This document shows positions 34,226 through 47,000 of a DNA stretch of 64,000 nucleotides, piece by piece; positions within the stretch are counted from its first letter, which is position 1; each line of letters opens with the position of its first letter. The DNA is from Pyrenopolyporus hunteri. Taxonomy: Eukaryota > Ascomycota > Sordariomycetes > Xylariales > Hypoxylaceae. Location of the stretch: positions 3,162,001 through 3,226,000 of the forward strand of contig CADCXC010000004.1 of NCBI GenBank assembly GCA_902806595.1. The letters are read 5' to 3'. Both the position numbers and the translations under genes were made by a program. The notes beneath the pieces were generated by a model, which was not told where the DNA came from, searched no databases, and saw only the letters and a list, made by a program, of their open reading frames with translations.

Positions 34226-34576
34226 ATGATTACACGATTTATCACCGAGGTGAACACCAAGTTCAACCCGTTCTCCATGAAATCGCGGGCTACACGGCTA
34301 TTCCTCAGCTGCCTCCCTCCCAATGCACGCCAAAATGGTATGCAGATAAATACCACTCTCCTGCCACGAACATCAACTTCACCAGCGACCTTGAATATCA
34401 AGTTCAGTAAGCGCAGACTCATCAATAAGCTACTTCGCCTAGACTAACCGCATGTCAAAGAGGATGGGAAGGAGATGAGCCTGGACGGGGAGAAGCTGGG
34501 TATAAAGGGCATCGTCGAAGAGGTTGATAGACATTCGCGAGCCCTACAGAAACAAGCGGACCTAACGGATGATTGA
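34226..34576 (+). CDS. mrpl44: Mitochondrial large-subunit ribosomal protein mL53 (Mrpl44)
   Basis: A 98-residue protein of the mitochondrial 54S subunit. Exons are 34226-34406 and 34461-34576; the 54-nt intron has a GTAAGC donor, GACTAACC branch and AAG acceptor. It begins MITRFITEVNTKFNPFS and continues through LFLSCLPPNARQNGMQINTT to a C-terminal GIKGIVEEVDRHSRALQKQA, all matching my recollection of fungal Mrpl44/mL53. The basic, amphipathic N-terminus probably serves as an uncleaved mitochondrial signal. The length is normal for the family. Confidence 0.95.
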
Positions 34577-34949
34577 CGGAGCATTATGCATGATTTATCC
34601 GTCGATTTCATATAAGCATTGGCCGGCGTTTTCTTCTTTGTTTCTCTCCCTCCCCCTTTTTTTTCAGGGGGTTATCGGCACCTGGCACGCTCTCAACTAC
34701 GCAGAGGCATTACATCGCGTCTATCATCTTTCACAGAATCGCCATGAAGATCTCGTGTCGGCAAAAGAGGGGGAAGAGTGCAAATAGAAATTCCATTTTA
34801 CGAAGACCACGTATTCATCCTAAGCCAGTGCATGCGATCGAGGCATTCGAGTATGCTATCAGAATGATTTTTTTTTTCTTTTAGATTCTAGGCATGTTAA
34901 TTCGCCAAAACTTTTCTCTAACGGACCCAATAATACCTAAGAATCCAGC
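34577..34949. other. Convergent 3' region of mL53 and IPP1
   Basis: 373 nt between facing stop codons, with short T runs (34658-34665, 34868-34876). No gene seen. Confidence 0.6.
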
Positions 34950-36046
34950 CTACGCAGCAGCACCACTGATGAAGAACCACTTGTCAATTGAGCTGTCGAT
35001 CTTCTCAGGGGGGAGGTCCTCGTTGGGCGGTAGAGGTGGCAGCTGTTCCGGTCCAACGCGGCTCGGCGAGTGAGAGACAGCTAAGTTGGTCGTAGAGATA
35101 CCACCGGGCTGCGTCTTGCCGGTGATGAGCCTTTCCCACGCTTCATTGCACTCGCGAATAACGTCCATAGCATAACTGCATGTCCTGTTAGCAGTGGGCA
35201 TGACGTGATAGCAGTGGTAGTACGCACGTCTTATTCTTGCATTCACCTGTGAAGGCAAACTGGTTCTCGGGCTTTCCGTCGGGGATCTTGTAGATACGGA
35301 ACCACTCGTTGGTAGCACGGAGGAGGCCGGGGAGATGTCGCTCGACATCCTCAACGTCGTTTAGCTTAGGCGCTAGGGGGTCGTTCACGTCGACAACGAT
35401 AACCTTCCAGTCGGTCTCCTCCTCGTCGAGCAGAGCCATGACGCCGAGGACCTTGACTTGCTTCACTTGGCCGGTGTAGCCAACCAGCTCGCCGATCTCG
35501 CAGACGTCGAGCGGGTCGTTATCGCCTTTAGCTTTGGTCTCAGGGTGGATCGAGTTGGGGTCTTCCCAGGTCTAAGCAAGGCACACACGCACACACACCA
35601 TTTTAGCAAGCACTTCAGGCAAACACGGAAGAGTAATATGACGACATGGAACAGTCAAAATGCGTTTACCTGAGGGAAGGCACCGTAGTTCCAGAGATAA
35701 CCCTTGTGAGGGAAGCAGTTGCGGACGTATCGCAGCTTGCCCTTCTTGATATCCTGCTTGATAGGGTTGAGGAGCTCGTCCTTGGAGATCTTGTAGAGAC
35801 AAAGCCCCGGTTAGCGACACCAGCTTCGCCAATACGTCAGAGCTACCTCGCCAAGGCACATACCTCGAGCTTGGCATTGGTCCATCGGGGAATCTCGACG
35901 ACCATGTTCAGGACAGTTTGCTCCGCGTTGGCGAACAGAGGAATGTCGTGGAAGGGCGAGATGGGGACGCCATCCTTCTCGATGTAAACTCGGTGCTCCA
36001 GGGTGTTGGGAGCAGCGACCTTGCGGACGCTATAAGACGAGGCCAT
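34950..36046 (-). CDS. ipp1: Inorganic pyrophosphatase (cytosolic form)
   Basis: The soluble family I enzyme that hydrolyses pyrophosphate to two phosphates with Mg2+, pulling biosynthetic reactions forward. Exons are 36046-35864, 35789-35670, 35571-35228 and 35175-34950. The introns are 74, 98 and 52 nt. The product from the ATG at 36046 (MASSYSVRKV, good context with A at -3 and G at +4) is 290 residues, close to the 287 of yeast Ipp1. The signature DNDPLDVCEI is intact, preceded by WNYGAFPQTWEDP. Other conserved stretches are GDNDPLDV, VMALLDEEETDWKVIVVDVN and EWFRIYKIPDGKP. The frame stays open for 150 codons upstream of this start to an ATG at 36496, described separately. Confidence 0.97.
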
Positions 36047-36496
36047 CGTAGATTGGGGGCCTAGCTGAGGCGGGCTTGGAGGGGCCGACGACGGGGTGGT
36101 GCCTGAGAAGTGTCGAGCGAGTTGGGCTGTACGGTGAGACGCAATTTTGGAGGTGGTGTTGTTTGGGAAGGATGAAGGAAAAGGAGAGGAAGAAGAGGAA
36201 GATGAGGAGGTGGCAGAGCAAGAGGAAAAGGAGAAGGAAGAGGAAGTCGATGGATGGCAGGAGTTAGGTTTGGTCGAGAGCGAGCGGGTGGGAGAAGGGG
36301 AAGGAGGGGGAGGGGTCGAGGACGTGGTGCTGCAGTGGGCCGCCAGCTTGATCGAGGGAATGACGTGATTGGCCTGATAATTTCGATGTATTACTACTAG
36401 CCGTCCCAGTAGCCGTTTGCGTGGATAAGCATAGGAGAGAAGCCTTCTCTCTAGCGAAAAAGTCTGCAGGCCTACTCGTGGCGACGGCAGCAGCAT
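36047..36496 (-). other. Possible N-terminal extension of the pyrophosphatase
   Basis: 150 codons in frame with the pyrophosphatase, beginning with an ATG at 36496 and free of stops. The first 38 residues carry many arginines, one acidic residue and alternating hydrophobics (RVGLQTFSLERRLLSYAYPR). The stretch just before the downstream start reads QLARHFSGTTP, which resembles an R-x-(F/Y)-S presequence cleavage site. The middle is serine/proline low complexity encoded by pyrimidine-rich DNA, which could equally be an ordinary fungal promoter read as protein. If translated, it would give a 440-residue mitochondrial-type isoform. Confidence 0.35.
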
Positions 36497-39400
36497 AGGG
36501 TAAGGTACAACAGAAATACCAGGAGATAGCCTAAGACCGCTAAAAGTGAAAAGAAGAAAAAAGAAGGAAGATTAGAAAGGGGGTTTGCCGGGGGAATTAA
36601 CTGCAATAAATGGAGTCAATTGTAAATAGATAGGTACTTACTATTTACCTAATTCGAATCTTCCAAGGTTGTTACGGTTATCTCCTATTTACCGCCTTCA
36701 ATTTTGTTTTCCCTAGGTCGGGTACGGGTACCTCGTGGAAAGCTTTAATGGTAACTACCTAGGTACCTAGGTATATACTTGTACCTAAGACTGGGAGATC
36801 CGCAGCTCCGGGAAGAAACTTAACCAAGCCACAGAGCAGCAGCCGAATTGTGGCTCATACCAGGGACAGCAGACTTACCCATGCATATTTTAGGTATTCA
36901 TTGGTCCCCCCTCTCATGTCTTCCCCGTCGTTAACTTAGCTATAATATTAATATCAATATTAATATCAACCTTAACCATTTGTTGGATCGAAGGTTACGT
37001 CATTCCAAACACCGGCTGGCACCCCAATGCTAACCTCGAGATATACATACCTATCTACCTAGGTGCGAATTACCCGAGTCACCGATCCCTAGCCGGTCGA
37101 TCTCGAGGGAAACAGGCCAAGCTAAGTCCCGGCTTGCACTCGCTAATGTAGGTACGCAAATGTCGGGCAGTTATCATCTTTCGAGACAGCATGCAAATCC
37201 ACAAGCCACCGCTTACGCCAAGCATCATCGGCCAAACTCGCCAATCTTTGGAGGGGGCCCTGTAGAGAAGTCGTTAATTATCCTATTAATTCTACGTCGC
37301 ATGTTGTAGACAGTTTAGACAAGAAACAGTGCTCGCTCCTATAAGCATCGCCTATTTCCTCTTATAGGATGATTGGGGGTTAGTGAGAAGTTGCTCCGAC
37401 TTCCACGACAGGATCCGACTCACGAAGCTCGGGCCACAAATGGGGAAAAGAAATCGTTAAAGAGACTCATGCTCTCGACACAAGCGGCCCTTGTAATGTC
37501 TCAGCTGGAAAGCTAAGATCTGAGGCTCTCGCTGAACGTTAGCTGGTAAGCCTGTCTCAAGCCGTTGGTGTTCTACGAAACCATAAGAGTGGCTGTTCAG
37601 TCCGGCCAGCGTTGACGTGATGTCTCACTTAGAGTAGATATCACACTGCATGCAAATTGCAAGCCTAGGAATCTCATCTAGTCTTGCACATCAGGATAAA
37701 AAGAACTTTCCATCAAGTAATGCAGGGACTAGGGATAATAAGCGGGTAGGCCTACGCGTGATGTTAGCCAGGTTGTTTCTATAGGTAGGTACCTAAGGTA
37801 GCTATGGCCTGATTAATACCAGCCTATCGGCCAGTAGCCATGAAATAGCTTGGAATAACGAGGACTATACTTAGTCCTCTCGACAGTGGAGCCGTTGGCT
37901 CCCTGCGCGCGTGGTTCGTGTAGTCCTGTTACCCCCATGTATGCAGCCGCATTAACCTCGAGCTTTCCCCAGAGGTTCGTCGCCCGGGTACTGTAACTGT
38001 TTCCAGAGTCAGCTCTCATGACGATGGATCTATGGACGGTGAGAGACCCACTCCATGTGAAGTTAGTCGTCGATTGAAAGAAGGCTCGCATCAGCTTAAT
38101 TATGCTAGGAAAGGGGAATGCTTTTCAATAGTTCTTCCGATTCCTAGACGTGGCCCGAACATATACCTACTCAGCTTTTCTCGGCGGATGGGAATGCGCA
38201 CGGAAGCCTGGCTGTTATATATAATCGTATGCCGTGAACCGGTCGGTTCTCTGGTGTGGATAGGTAGAAAAGCCCAGCTCCACGAACAAATGTGTCGACG
38301 ACTTCACAAGCAAATACTTACTGGATTTTCTCACGCCGTCCTTCGAGGGGAAAGGATACAGGTCACCACGGACTCGTTACTCACCCTCGAGGCATTGCTC
38401 GAGTTCTCCTACCTTAGCCAGTGTTCACGAAGAGGCGGCCTTTTCACTCAGTTCCATTCCCACTTGGAATTGTTCGTATTCTCGGGCCCCCAGCAAGAGA
38501 AGTCTAGGTAGGGTCCGGCGATGGTAGAGTGAATTGACTAGGAGAATAAACAGGAAAGTTGCCCACGGGGTACTACAAAGCTTTTATATTATTATGAGGT
38601 CTAGTTCATTGTCCTCTCCGGTGGTTGCGTGGGGGCTTTCCCGAGGGAAGCGATAGCATTATGCAACCATATGCTCAAGTTCGGTGAGAGTCTGGAGCCT
38701 GGAGTTTGGTTGAGGATCGGGTAGGATCATGGGCCAGGGATAAGCAACGGCGGGTGGACAGGAAGGGAACGGGCTGGCAGTACTTAATACGCCGCTGCTA
38801 CATGAAGTACCTTGCCTGGGCACGTTGGAGACATATAACGTCCAATGCGTACACGCCGAGCATGCTGGGTACGTATGACAGAATGCTCGAAAAGTAGCGG
38901 CTATGGGTTACCTTGTAAGTCATGCACGGCCCCTGATTGGACCCCTGGAAATTTCCGCATTCGTTATGACCTCTATCGGAAAAAGCTATTAAAAGACGGT
39001 TGAACCTTTCCTAGCGTACTTAAGGTACTGAGAAGATATGAGGTATGGGACCTTCAGTCCTATTATAAACCAAAGCGCAAATTTGTTAACAGAGGTCAAG
39101 AGTCTCAACTGTAGACAACCCTAACATAATTGCGGGAGAGGAAAAAAAAAAAAAAGGAAAAGAAGAACAGAATTAAAGTCGAAATCGGCGGCTTTGATCA
39201 ATTGAATTCCGTCATGGCTTGCTGCTCGTCACATGATTCAAGGACCCAGCGCCCTGGGTGCGACATAATCATCCGGAAGCCATAAGACTCCCAGTTCGGT
39301 AGCGACCGGGGTATCTATAGGTCAATGGGACGGCCCTGTGGTGGCCCGGCCCTGGGGGTTGGCCAATCAAAGCTGAGGGTCATTATGCGCAGTCTCAGAG

Positions 39401-39638
39401 GTACTCGCAGATGCGGACTTGGGGTGTCAAGGCCTCGACATGAGACGATGTCTTAGCAGGAATTCATGACAGTTCATCACTCGTGCCCCTTTGGTCCTCA
39501 ACATCACTTATCGTCGTTTTCCCCCACTTCAGGTACCGAAGCGACCCGCTGGCGCCTGCTGATTTGTCTCGTGCACGGTCTGACAAAGGGACGTACCTAC
39601 ATATACAGGCGACTTACACGAGCCACGCAACTGCCAAC
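36497..39638. other. Intergenic region, no gene supported
   Basis: 3.1 kb with scattered TAGGTACC palindromes (about 36630, 36760-36785, 37780-37800), a 12-bp direct repeat at 36944-36967 and an A13-15 run near 39141-39155. A 159-codon plus-strand frame (38032-38511) has no recognisable feature and is not called a gene. The last few hundred bases are the promoter of the Zn2Cys6 gene. Confidence 0.5.
36944..36967. repeat. Two tandem 12-bp units AATATTAATATC
   Basis: A perfect direct duplication of a 12-bp A+T-rich unit that itself contains the palindrome ATATTAATAT. Confidence 0.85.
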
Positions 39639-41653
39639 ATGAGCAACAGCAACCTATCCCAGATCACCTCGGAGATCCCTGACTTTATTGGCGGGCTCTC
39701 CAAGAACCTTGCCCCACCGGATGAATTCGATCAGTTCTTTGATTATTCACGTTTCTATAAGGACTCCCTAGCGGCCGATGCCGACTCGCGGAGCCGCTCT
39801 GACGCCTCATCCATCCCGGGGCTAACATCCGGCCCCTCGGAGGAAGACGGTGCCCCCTCTCCTAGGTCAACAGAGGACGCTTTCCACTTCAAAGAAGCCG
39901 TGGAGCAGATCAAACAACACGATGATCGCTTTACCCTACCGGCTCGCGAGATTAGACCTAACGGTGCCGAGTCCTATCCATGGCATATGGAAATAGACGG
40001 CACACTAGGTCCGAGTGGAGCCGATGTCCAAGGACTCAGCAGTAGCAGCCCACTTTCCCCGGCTTCTTCTAACGGGACCGCAGCATCCTCGTACCACAGC
40101 TCCACCTCGGCCGATTCGTCACTTAGCCGGGGTAAGCGACACCGTCCCTTAGATAACCCGGAAAAGGTCGCCCAGATGCGCAAGATCGGCGCCTGCTTTA
40201 GGTGCAAAACGCGCAAGGTCACAGTGAGTAGCCACGACTCATTTCCCCTTTTTACCTTCTTTCTTGCTTTCTTGCTTTCTTTGTCTCTTTCCTTCTCCCT
40301 TTAATTATTTTTCTTCTCCATCCTAGTTCCCGTCCTAATCAACTTGAAGTGCGACCAGCAGGTTCCTTGCTCGCGCTGCATGATCGACGCAGCTAAGTAC
40401 TGCAGCGACGACGGTGTCCTAGCCGAACACATGTGTTTCCGACGCCCGTCCGCCAGCAGTGACCTCGTCTTTGGGGTGATCTGGAGTATGTCAATCTCGT
40501 CGTCGCGGTCGCTCGAACATGGGCTCGGATAGAGTTTTGAAAAGCTGACTCTCGTAGGGAAACTCAACCATTCCGGTGTGTCGCAGAGAGGCAATCCACT
40601 ATGCTGGAACGTGTATTTCAAACCATGTACCGCCGCCCAACAACCTCTAGTAATCGAGGTCCTAGAGGACGGGGGTTACCCGGGACAAACAGCGCCCCGG
40701 TATGGTTTGAATCCGCATCGCGCGCCTGAAGACGCCATGCTTATCAAATGGGCTTCGTGGCAAATGCTCACAAACGAAAGCACCGACTTTCAGTCAGCTC
40801 TAGATGTTCTAGTTAGCAAATACGCTCAGGACGAACACTCATTCTTACCATATGTGAGCTTGGTGCCGCTGCTCCTCGTTCCGTGTATTGTCTAACCTAT
40901 CAATAGTACCAACTAGTCCGCAAAGTCCATGACATGAGGTGTATGTATAAAATTTGGCGGCAAAAAAAGTTCTTTTGTCAAAAACGCCCCGGGGCTACCC
41001 CAGAGGAGCTCCCCAAGCAGATTTGCCAAGATCTGAAGCGGATTATAGCGTTCAGGATGAAGACGCTTGAGTCCGACATCTTGACGCAGTTTTGGAAGAT
41101 ACTAGATGCGGCATTGAAACCACATGAGCGCTTACCTCTTTGGTCCTGTATGATGCAATCCATTCTTATGTATCGGGATATATTTGCGCTGAATCAATCG
41201 GAAGGTATTGCACAGCGGTGCTGGCTTGTGAAATGAGAGCCTCGGCTGACACTCTTTCAGTAAACATCTCCTGGGATATGCAGCAAATCGAAGCCGTAAC
41301 GACGAGCGTGTTCAGCAATTTAATCGTAATGTGCGAGATCTGCTTCGGTAAAAAGAAGCCCGAAGCAATGGCGGAGGATGGGAACCCAAAGACGGGCGCA
41401 CTTAAGAGACAATTGAATGCCGACTTCAGGACAGTGGAAACCCTCAGAGATGCATTCTGTATGTTCCACCGCCACATCTTCGACATTGAAGCGTCTAATG
41501 GACTGACCATCCACCTTAGACCAAGCCATTCAGGATGGCACCGCCAATTCCCACTCTTCCACGCTCGATCACCTCTTTTGTGTCCTGTTGATCGGCGCAC
41601 AAAGAGGTGCCACGCGGGCTGGGGCTCGAGCATCTAAGCGAGCCAAGCGATAG
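39639..41653 (+). CDS. Zn2Cys6 transcription factor with an internal zinc cluster
   Basis: A 548-residue Gal4-type regulator reconstructed from six exons: 39639-40223, 40350-40485, 40558-40853, 40907-41204, 41261-41458 and 41520-41653. The introns are 126, 72, 53, 56 and 61 nt. The binuclear cluster straddles intron 1: CFRCKTRKVT then CDQQVPCSRC, with a last Cys in KYC. This gives the C-x2-C-x6-C-x5-C-x2-C-x7-C spacing at about residues 185-213, unusually far from the N-terminus. The first 180 residues are acidic and serine-rich and could be an activation domain. The C-terminal half is helical (NLIVMCEICFGKKKPEAM, then YQAIQDGTANSHSSTLDHLF). The start is the first ATG in frame (MSNSNLSQI). 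Target genes unknown. All splice sites were chosen to keep frame and have good donors. Confidence 0.87.
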
Positions 41654-42349
41654 GGTTGCTGTCGTAGCACGAAGGTTTTCGGGAATTTCCTTTCTCACTG
41701 TGTTGTTTAAGCCTGGTCAGTTTTAGGAACCGTAAACGGTGGTTCGGTATGAGTTCATTCCTAGCATGTTGGCGGTCGACGGTTTAGCGAAGGAGTTTAG
41801 CGACAGGCTGATACCCATCCACCGCATTTGAGCTCGCATTATGCCTCGCGATGAAAGAGGGAGGGAACAATTCAAAAGGCATATTACTTGTTCGACGACA
41901 TTCGCTGCTGGGATCAGCGTCGCGAGGGCAATTACATTCCCTATAAAACATTGCGAGGGTCGTCGTTTCGGTTGTGTTTGTAGTGTTATGTTCTCATAAT
42001 ATCCAAAGAGTAACATGTGATATTCTTAGGCAACTATAGCAGCGGCTCGTGATCGTGATGGATATGTTAGTTCTCCCCAAGTGCTAAGCGTCACCATTAG
42101 GTGTGGTTAAAGTTCATGTTCCATTTCCTGGATGGAGAGCTCGACTTTCCTTTTAGTGGTGTCTGTGGTATCCTGATGCTTACCGACGTTTTTGAAATAG
42201 CTTATCAGGTCTTGCATATCTAATGCCTGATAGGACGTTGAAGGCAATGAAATAATTAGATGAATTTTTTCTTTCGTCTTTGTAGCTCTCATGGTAGAGT
42301 TGAGTCTACTCTTTGGTCAATGCGGGGGTGAATATAGGTATCGGGTGGC
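41654..42349. other. Convergent 3' region
   Basis: About 700 nt between the stops of the Zn2Cys6 and Rtg2-like genes. Only short frames without signal; nothing else recognised. Confidence 0.6.
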
Positions 42350-44005
42350 TTACTTGACCGTTTCCTTTAATCTCTCTGTGGTATTTGGCATCCTTGGACA
42401 AAGTACGGCGAGCAGTCTAGCAACTGCGCCGATATACTCCGCCCAGAAGTTGGCTTCGGGATTTGACCGGCCGACAAGTCTCTGCAGGTTGGCATAGAGC
42501 AACTTGTCAGAGTAGCCTAGGGTAGCTCCCCATCTGGAGCACAGGGTCAGGCCTAAGACCGCCCGCGCGAAATGGTTGAATCCGGGTGCACTGGGATCGC
42601 GGTTAACAGCGTAGTGTAGTTCAAATGCTGCGTTAGCGTCGCTTGGTTCCCCAGTTCGCGCCCATATATTACTAGTAAAGAGGGGACCAAGTCCTAGATT
42701 AAACACCGTTGGTGTGTTGGAGAGATCAAGGTTGGTGGGTAAAGACGATTGTATGGTATTTGCCACCGATTGCAACACCTCGAGCTCTTTCTTATTATTA
42801 ACACCATGGAGAAGGGACAATGGATTTCCTTCTCGGATTGTTTTAGGGAGCTTCATGAATAGAGCGCCCTCTCGATTACCGCCGCTGCAAAATGTCGCCT
42901 TGCGAATTCGCGGAATGGCGTCATTCAGCGCCTCCACGACTGTGGCGATAGCTGGAAATTGCTGCCGTCGTCGTTTTGACATACCATGGATTTTGCTTTC
43001 ATATTCGGTGTTAACCTTGCGCATACGTTCTGTTTGGCTAAACAGCAGGCCTTCGACGGTATATGTGCCGATCGTAGGTATTGGATATGGTTGAATAGGG
43101 TCAGTATGCATCAAAATGCTGCCGTAGCCTCTGAAACCACCACCACAGAGGTATAGATCGACGCCGCTACCATCTTGGCTTGTCTGTGTCTCCCTCAATA
43201 ATGGGAACTGCTGCTGAAGCCGAGCAAAGGCGCTTCGGATGTCCTGTTTCAAAGCGCTCACCGCCGCAACCGAGGTTTCTGCCGCCTCTTCATCCAGAAT
43301 CTTTATCAACTTCGCAGCCCCAAAGGGGAGGCTTTTCCCAGTCTGTGCACCTGCCATTTCATAGCCTTCAATGGCCGAGCTCAGATAAGTCATCTGCATA
43401 GAACCGCCTCCTAAGTCAAGAAATAGCCCGTCGACAGTATCGAATCCGCTTCGAGCACCCATGGCGCCAAATAGGGTCTCGACTTCGGGGGCTAGCACGT
43501 GAACGCTAAGTCCAGAACTCGCCAGGATAGCGTCTAACATCGATTCTGCATTCTCAGCCTTCCGCATAGCTTCTGTGGCGAAGACGGTGATATGCCCCGT
43601 CGGTACTCCGTAGTCATCAGCGATGGATTTAAACCGGGATAGGGTGTTAGACACCCGGCCGATGACCTCCGGAGGAAACGTTAAAGGCGCACTTGAAGGA
43701 GATGCATGGAGAGCATCAAATAAGGAGATAGCAGCTCGCTCGCGATATATACATCTGAGGAGGCGACTTCGCGGGGGCGATAGATCCGAGATGGAAAATC
43801 GTATGCCATTGCTATATGAGGTTACTAGGAGCAGACAAAGGAGCGAGCGGTTATTTAATTATGTGTCCTGAAGTGAGACGTTTTAGGCCTGTAATCGGCA
43901 TCCTCGCCGAAATCAAACAGCAAAGGGATATTGTAATATAACAAACCTTCCCATATCAACTAGGGCATAGAGGTGGTTGGAGAGGTTAGGATCCCATCGC
44001 GGCAT
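42350..44005 (-). CDS. rtg2-like: Rtg2-like protein of the Ppx/GppA phosphatase (ASKHA) family
   Basis: A 506-residue protein of the exopolyphosphatase/guanosine-pentaphosphatase family, closest in form to fungal Rtg2, the mitochondria-to-nucleus retrograde sensor. Exons are 44005-43947 and 43811-42350; the 135-nt intron joins DMG with SNGIRFSI to make the phosphate-1 motif DMGSNGIRFSI. The second ATPase-fold motif is FLDLGGGSMQMTYL. VFATEAMRKAENAE and GKSLPFGAAKL are also family-like. The C-terminal half has CGGGFRGYGS and the cysteine-containing FCSGGNREGALF. Yeast Rtg2 is 588 residues, so this is shorter but looks complete. Whether it acts as a polyphosphatase or only as a nucleotide-binding regulator cannot be told from sequence. 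Confidence 0.9.
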
Positions 44006-47000
44006 TGTAGATGAGAAGTTATCGAGGGTAACGATATCAGTAGTGGATGGCATGTTGGATGATGGAGTCTATGAGCCACGAAGGACAGCTGAATGGGCGG
44101 CAGATGAATACGAAGCAAAGAAAAACGTTGTATTGTGTTGCTTTTTCACCGATATCATGAGGAGAACCGCTTTGACAGCTGTCATACAATCGGCACCACG
44201 GACTTCGAGAGAAGCTCGGGAACACAACGCAAATGGATCTTATGTAAGCGTTCGTTCGGGTGTCATAGTGGGGTGCGGGTACCTAAGGTACCACCTGTAT
44301 GTAGACAGGCACATGACTCAGGTTGTACGTAATTGTCCATCGGCCGCCCCTACATTATGTATCCAAGTACCATCTACCTATAGGTGGTCGTCCAAGGACA
44401 GACGACTTTTATACTTGTACCTACCTATATACCTACCTACTCACAGGTAATACATGTAGGTGCATTTTGGTTCCGGTCGTAAGAAACAAACACGGTGAAG
44501 AAGCAACTTGATCATATATGTCGACTATTCATGTAACCAAAGGCACCTAGATTCAATGAAATACCCAGGTACACATATCTATAATTTCAAGGAATGATCC
44601 AAGAATGCGAAAATAGTAGGAGTCATTGGCGACATAAAAAGAACTGACATTCTCTTTTTGTGGTTCTCCTTCACCCTACATCCCACAATAGTGGATACTC
44701 AGCGATCTATACCTAAGGTCTGGTCATAGTTATCCTAGGCAGGCAAACTGAGATGTTCATGTCGTATAACATAAGCCCATTAGAATCCCACCCCGAATCT
44801 AGTACCTTGATGATTCGTGAAATTGTATAGGCATGTCGACGGGGGTTTTAATGCCCGGGATAGGACCGAGCGTTCGTGGTAGGTATTTTAGGTATCTTAT
44901 ATTTTAGGTACTTCAAAGTATTTCCTTGACAAGATGCGGCATCTGCCTGCATACCTACATGGGATATAAGTATACTTGGTATATAAGTGTATTACGAGAA
45001 GAATAGCCGAGCAAGGTTACAAAACAACTCATATAAAGCATATGCTCGATACTATATACCTATGTAGTTTTATGTTTTATGTTTTATATTCTGCGTTATA
45101 TGTTATATGTAAGCGGGGTAAGGTACATAATATAAAAACCCCAACGCTTTTTGAAGGCTAAGAAAATCTTACGCGTCGAGTCGCGTAAATTTCGCGTTTT
45201 CAGGTCCCTTTTATTTTTACGGATCGTTCCGATTCGTCAGTTACCCTAGTACCAAGTACTTAGGTATCTAGGTACCTATCATTGATATATTCTGGTATCA
45301 GTGGAAGAGGTTAAGAAGGTCTCTTTGTTTATATTGTAAAGAGGGACTCGGGGGACCTATGGTCTTTAATGACATAACACGATAGGTAATTGACGCTACA
45401 ACCCTGATTGAGCATATAGCTGTAAGTATGAGTATGAACCAGTAATTATTTTTTCATAGTAGACTCTGTATGCATTCGCCTGAACCAATGGCACAGGTTA
45501 GGTAGGCGCGGAAATGTTTGATTTTATATTATAAGGCAAGTATTTATGACAATTTAATGTTGTCGCTGCCAGTCGGATTTCAATGGCATGGTTAAATCAT
45601 CGCTTATATCGTACCTCGTAACCGCCGTTTAATGATTGGCTTATACCTATTTAAAATTCGGTATATCTTTTTTTATAGATAGCTTAACCACCTACATACG
45701 TTGGAGTTTTGTCTTTAAGCCTATTGGATCTTGAATGTCATTATGTCTTGATTTAGTTGTTCTTGCACCTCTCTTCTTGGCCATGACTATCAGGAACTCC
45801 TCTGCAGCAACGTCGTATCTACATTCGTAGCCGCAATATTTCGTCACATCGTAACCCTAAGGGCTAGATGTTGCTCGTACCATAGATCTTCCAATTGCCA
45901 TCCCAACAGTCCTTCAAGCTAGGCTAATGATATATAACACATATACAATTTCGTAGGTTGGCAGATAAGGAAGTGTTCAACCGCCCCAGTTACACTCCAC
46001 CCAGGCTGATACCATACCCCTTCCGCCGTTGGTATGTACAATACCTACCTACATGTACGCATCCATCCCGAATCAAATAATACGTAAGGTACCAGGTAGG
46101 ATCGGTAGTTCGACGAATACACGTAGATGATAGGTAGCTGCTAAACCTGCCTGACTTCGCAACTTCAACCATATTATAACTTCGCCTCACTTACACATAC
46201 CAATGCGTCCATGTGTATCTTTAGGGCTTCCAGACTCGAAAGCCTAAGCAGTGTGCGTTGTTCGCACATCAGAAGCTCCAGCACGCGATGCTGCATAATC
46301 CAACGGAAGAGACAAGTAAATCAAGCGAATAAGAGGGCAAAGAATGTAGACTCGCGCGCGCTGCATCAAACATTCTCGTCCACTCAATTTCGCGCTGTCT
46401 AACCAGACGCGTACAGTGAGAATAACTCCAATTCGCACGCACGATTCCCCCCCGGACCCAACTGGAACCCATCCAGGCTTTGCGCCCAGGGGAGTCTCGT
46501 TCAGTCTGTGCCCACTGCCTATCATCGATATCCTCCCACTTGGCGATCACTGCATATGCAGTCCTGTCGTGTCCCTTTGCTGGCCAAAGCTGCGTCCGGA
46601 GTGCATGAGCAGCGTCGCCAGTCGTCGCAAGCAGAATTGTGTTCGAGCCAACTAAGTTAGGTATTAACCTACAACCCAGGTAACGTACCTAACCTCAGGA
46701 AGTCTTCGACCACATATTCCCAGCACCACTTTTTCTTTTCCTCAAGGTTCCAAGTCTTCAGCTCCACTGATTTGCAACCTTATTAAAATATCCCCCGACT
46801 TGTTGTGCGGGCGGCACCACCTACCCACCACCTACCTACCTGAGTTACCTGGAAACTCCGTTTCCCCCAACTTATTACCCATTACATGTACTAGCTAGGT
46901 AGTTAGCATTCCTCCGTTCTTCTTCTTTTGTTTTGCCGACTTTACCAACCAGGTACATAAAATATATCTATCTACCTACCTATGTAGGTAAGTCAGAGGC

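Noticed and set aside
38032..38511. 159-codon plus-strand frame in the 36.5-39.6 kb gap
   Set aside because: Its composition looks random. I found no motif, no plausible partner exons and no homology I can recall.
39483..39638. Open frame upstream of the Zn2Cys6 start
   Set aside because: It contains no ATG in frame; the first ATG is at 39639.
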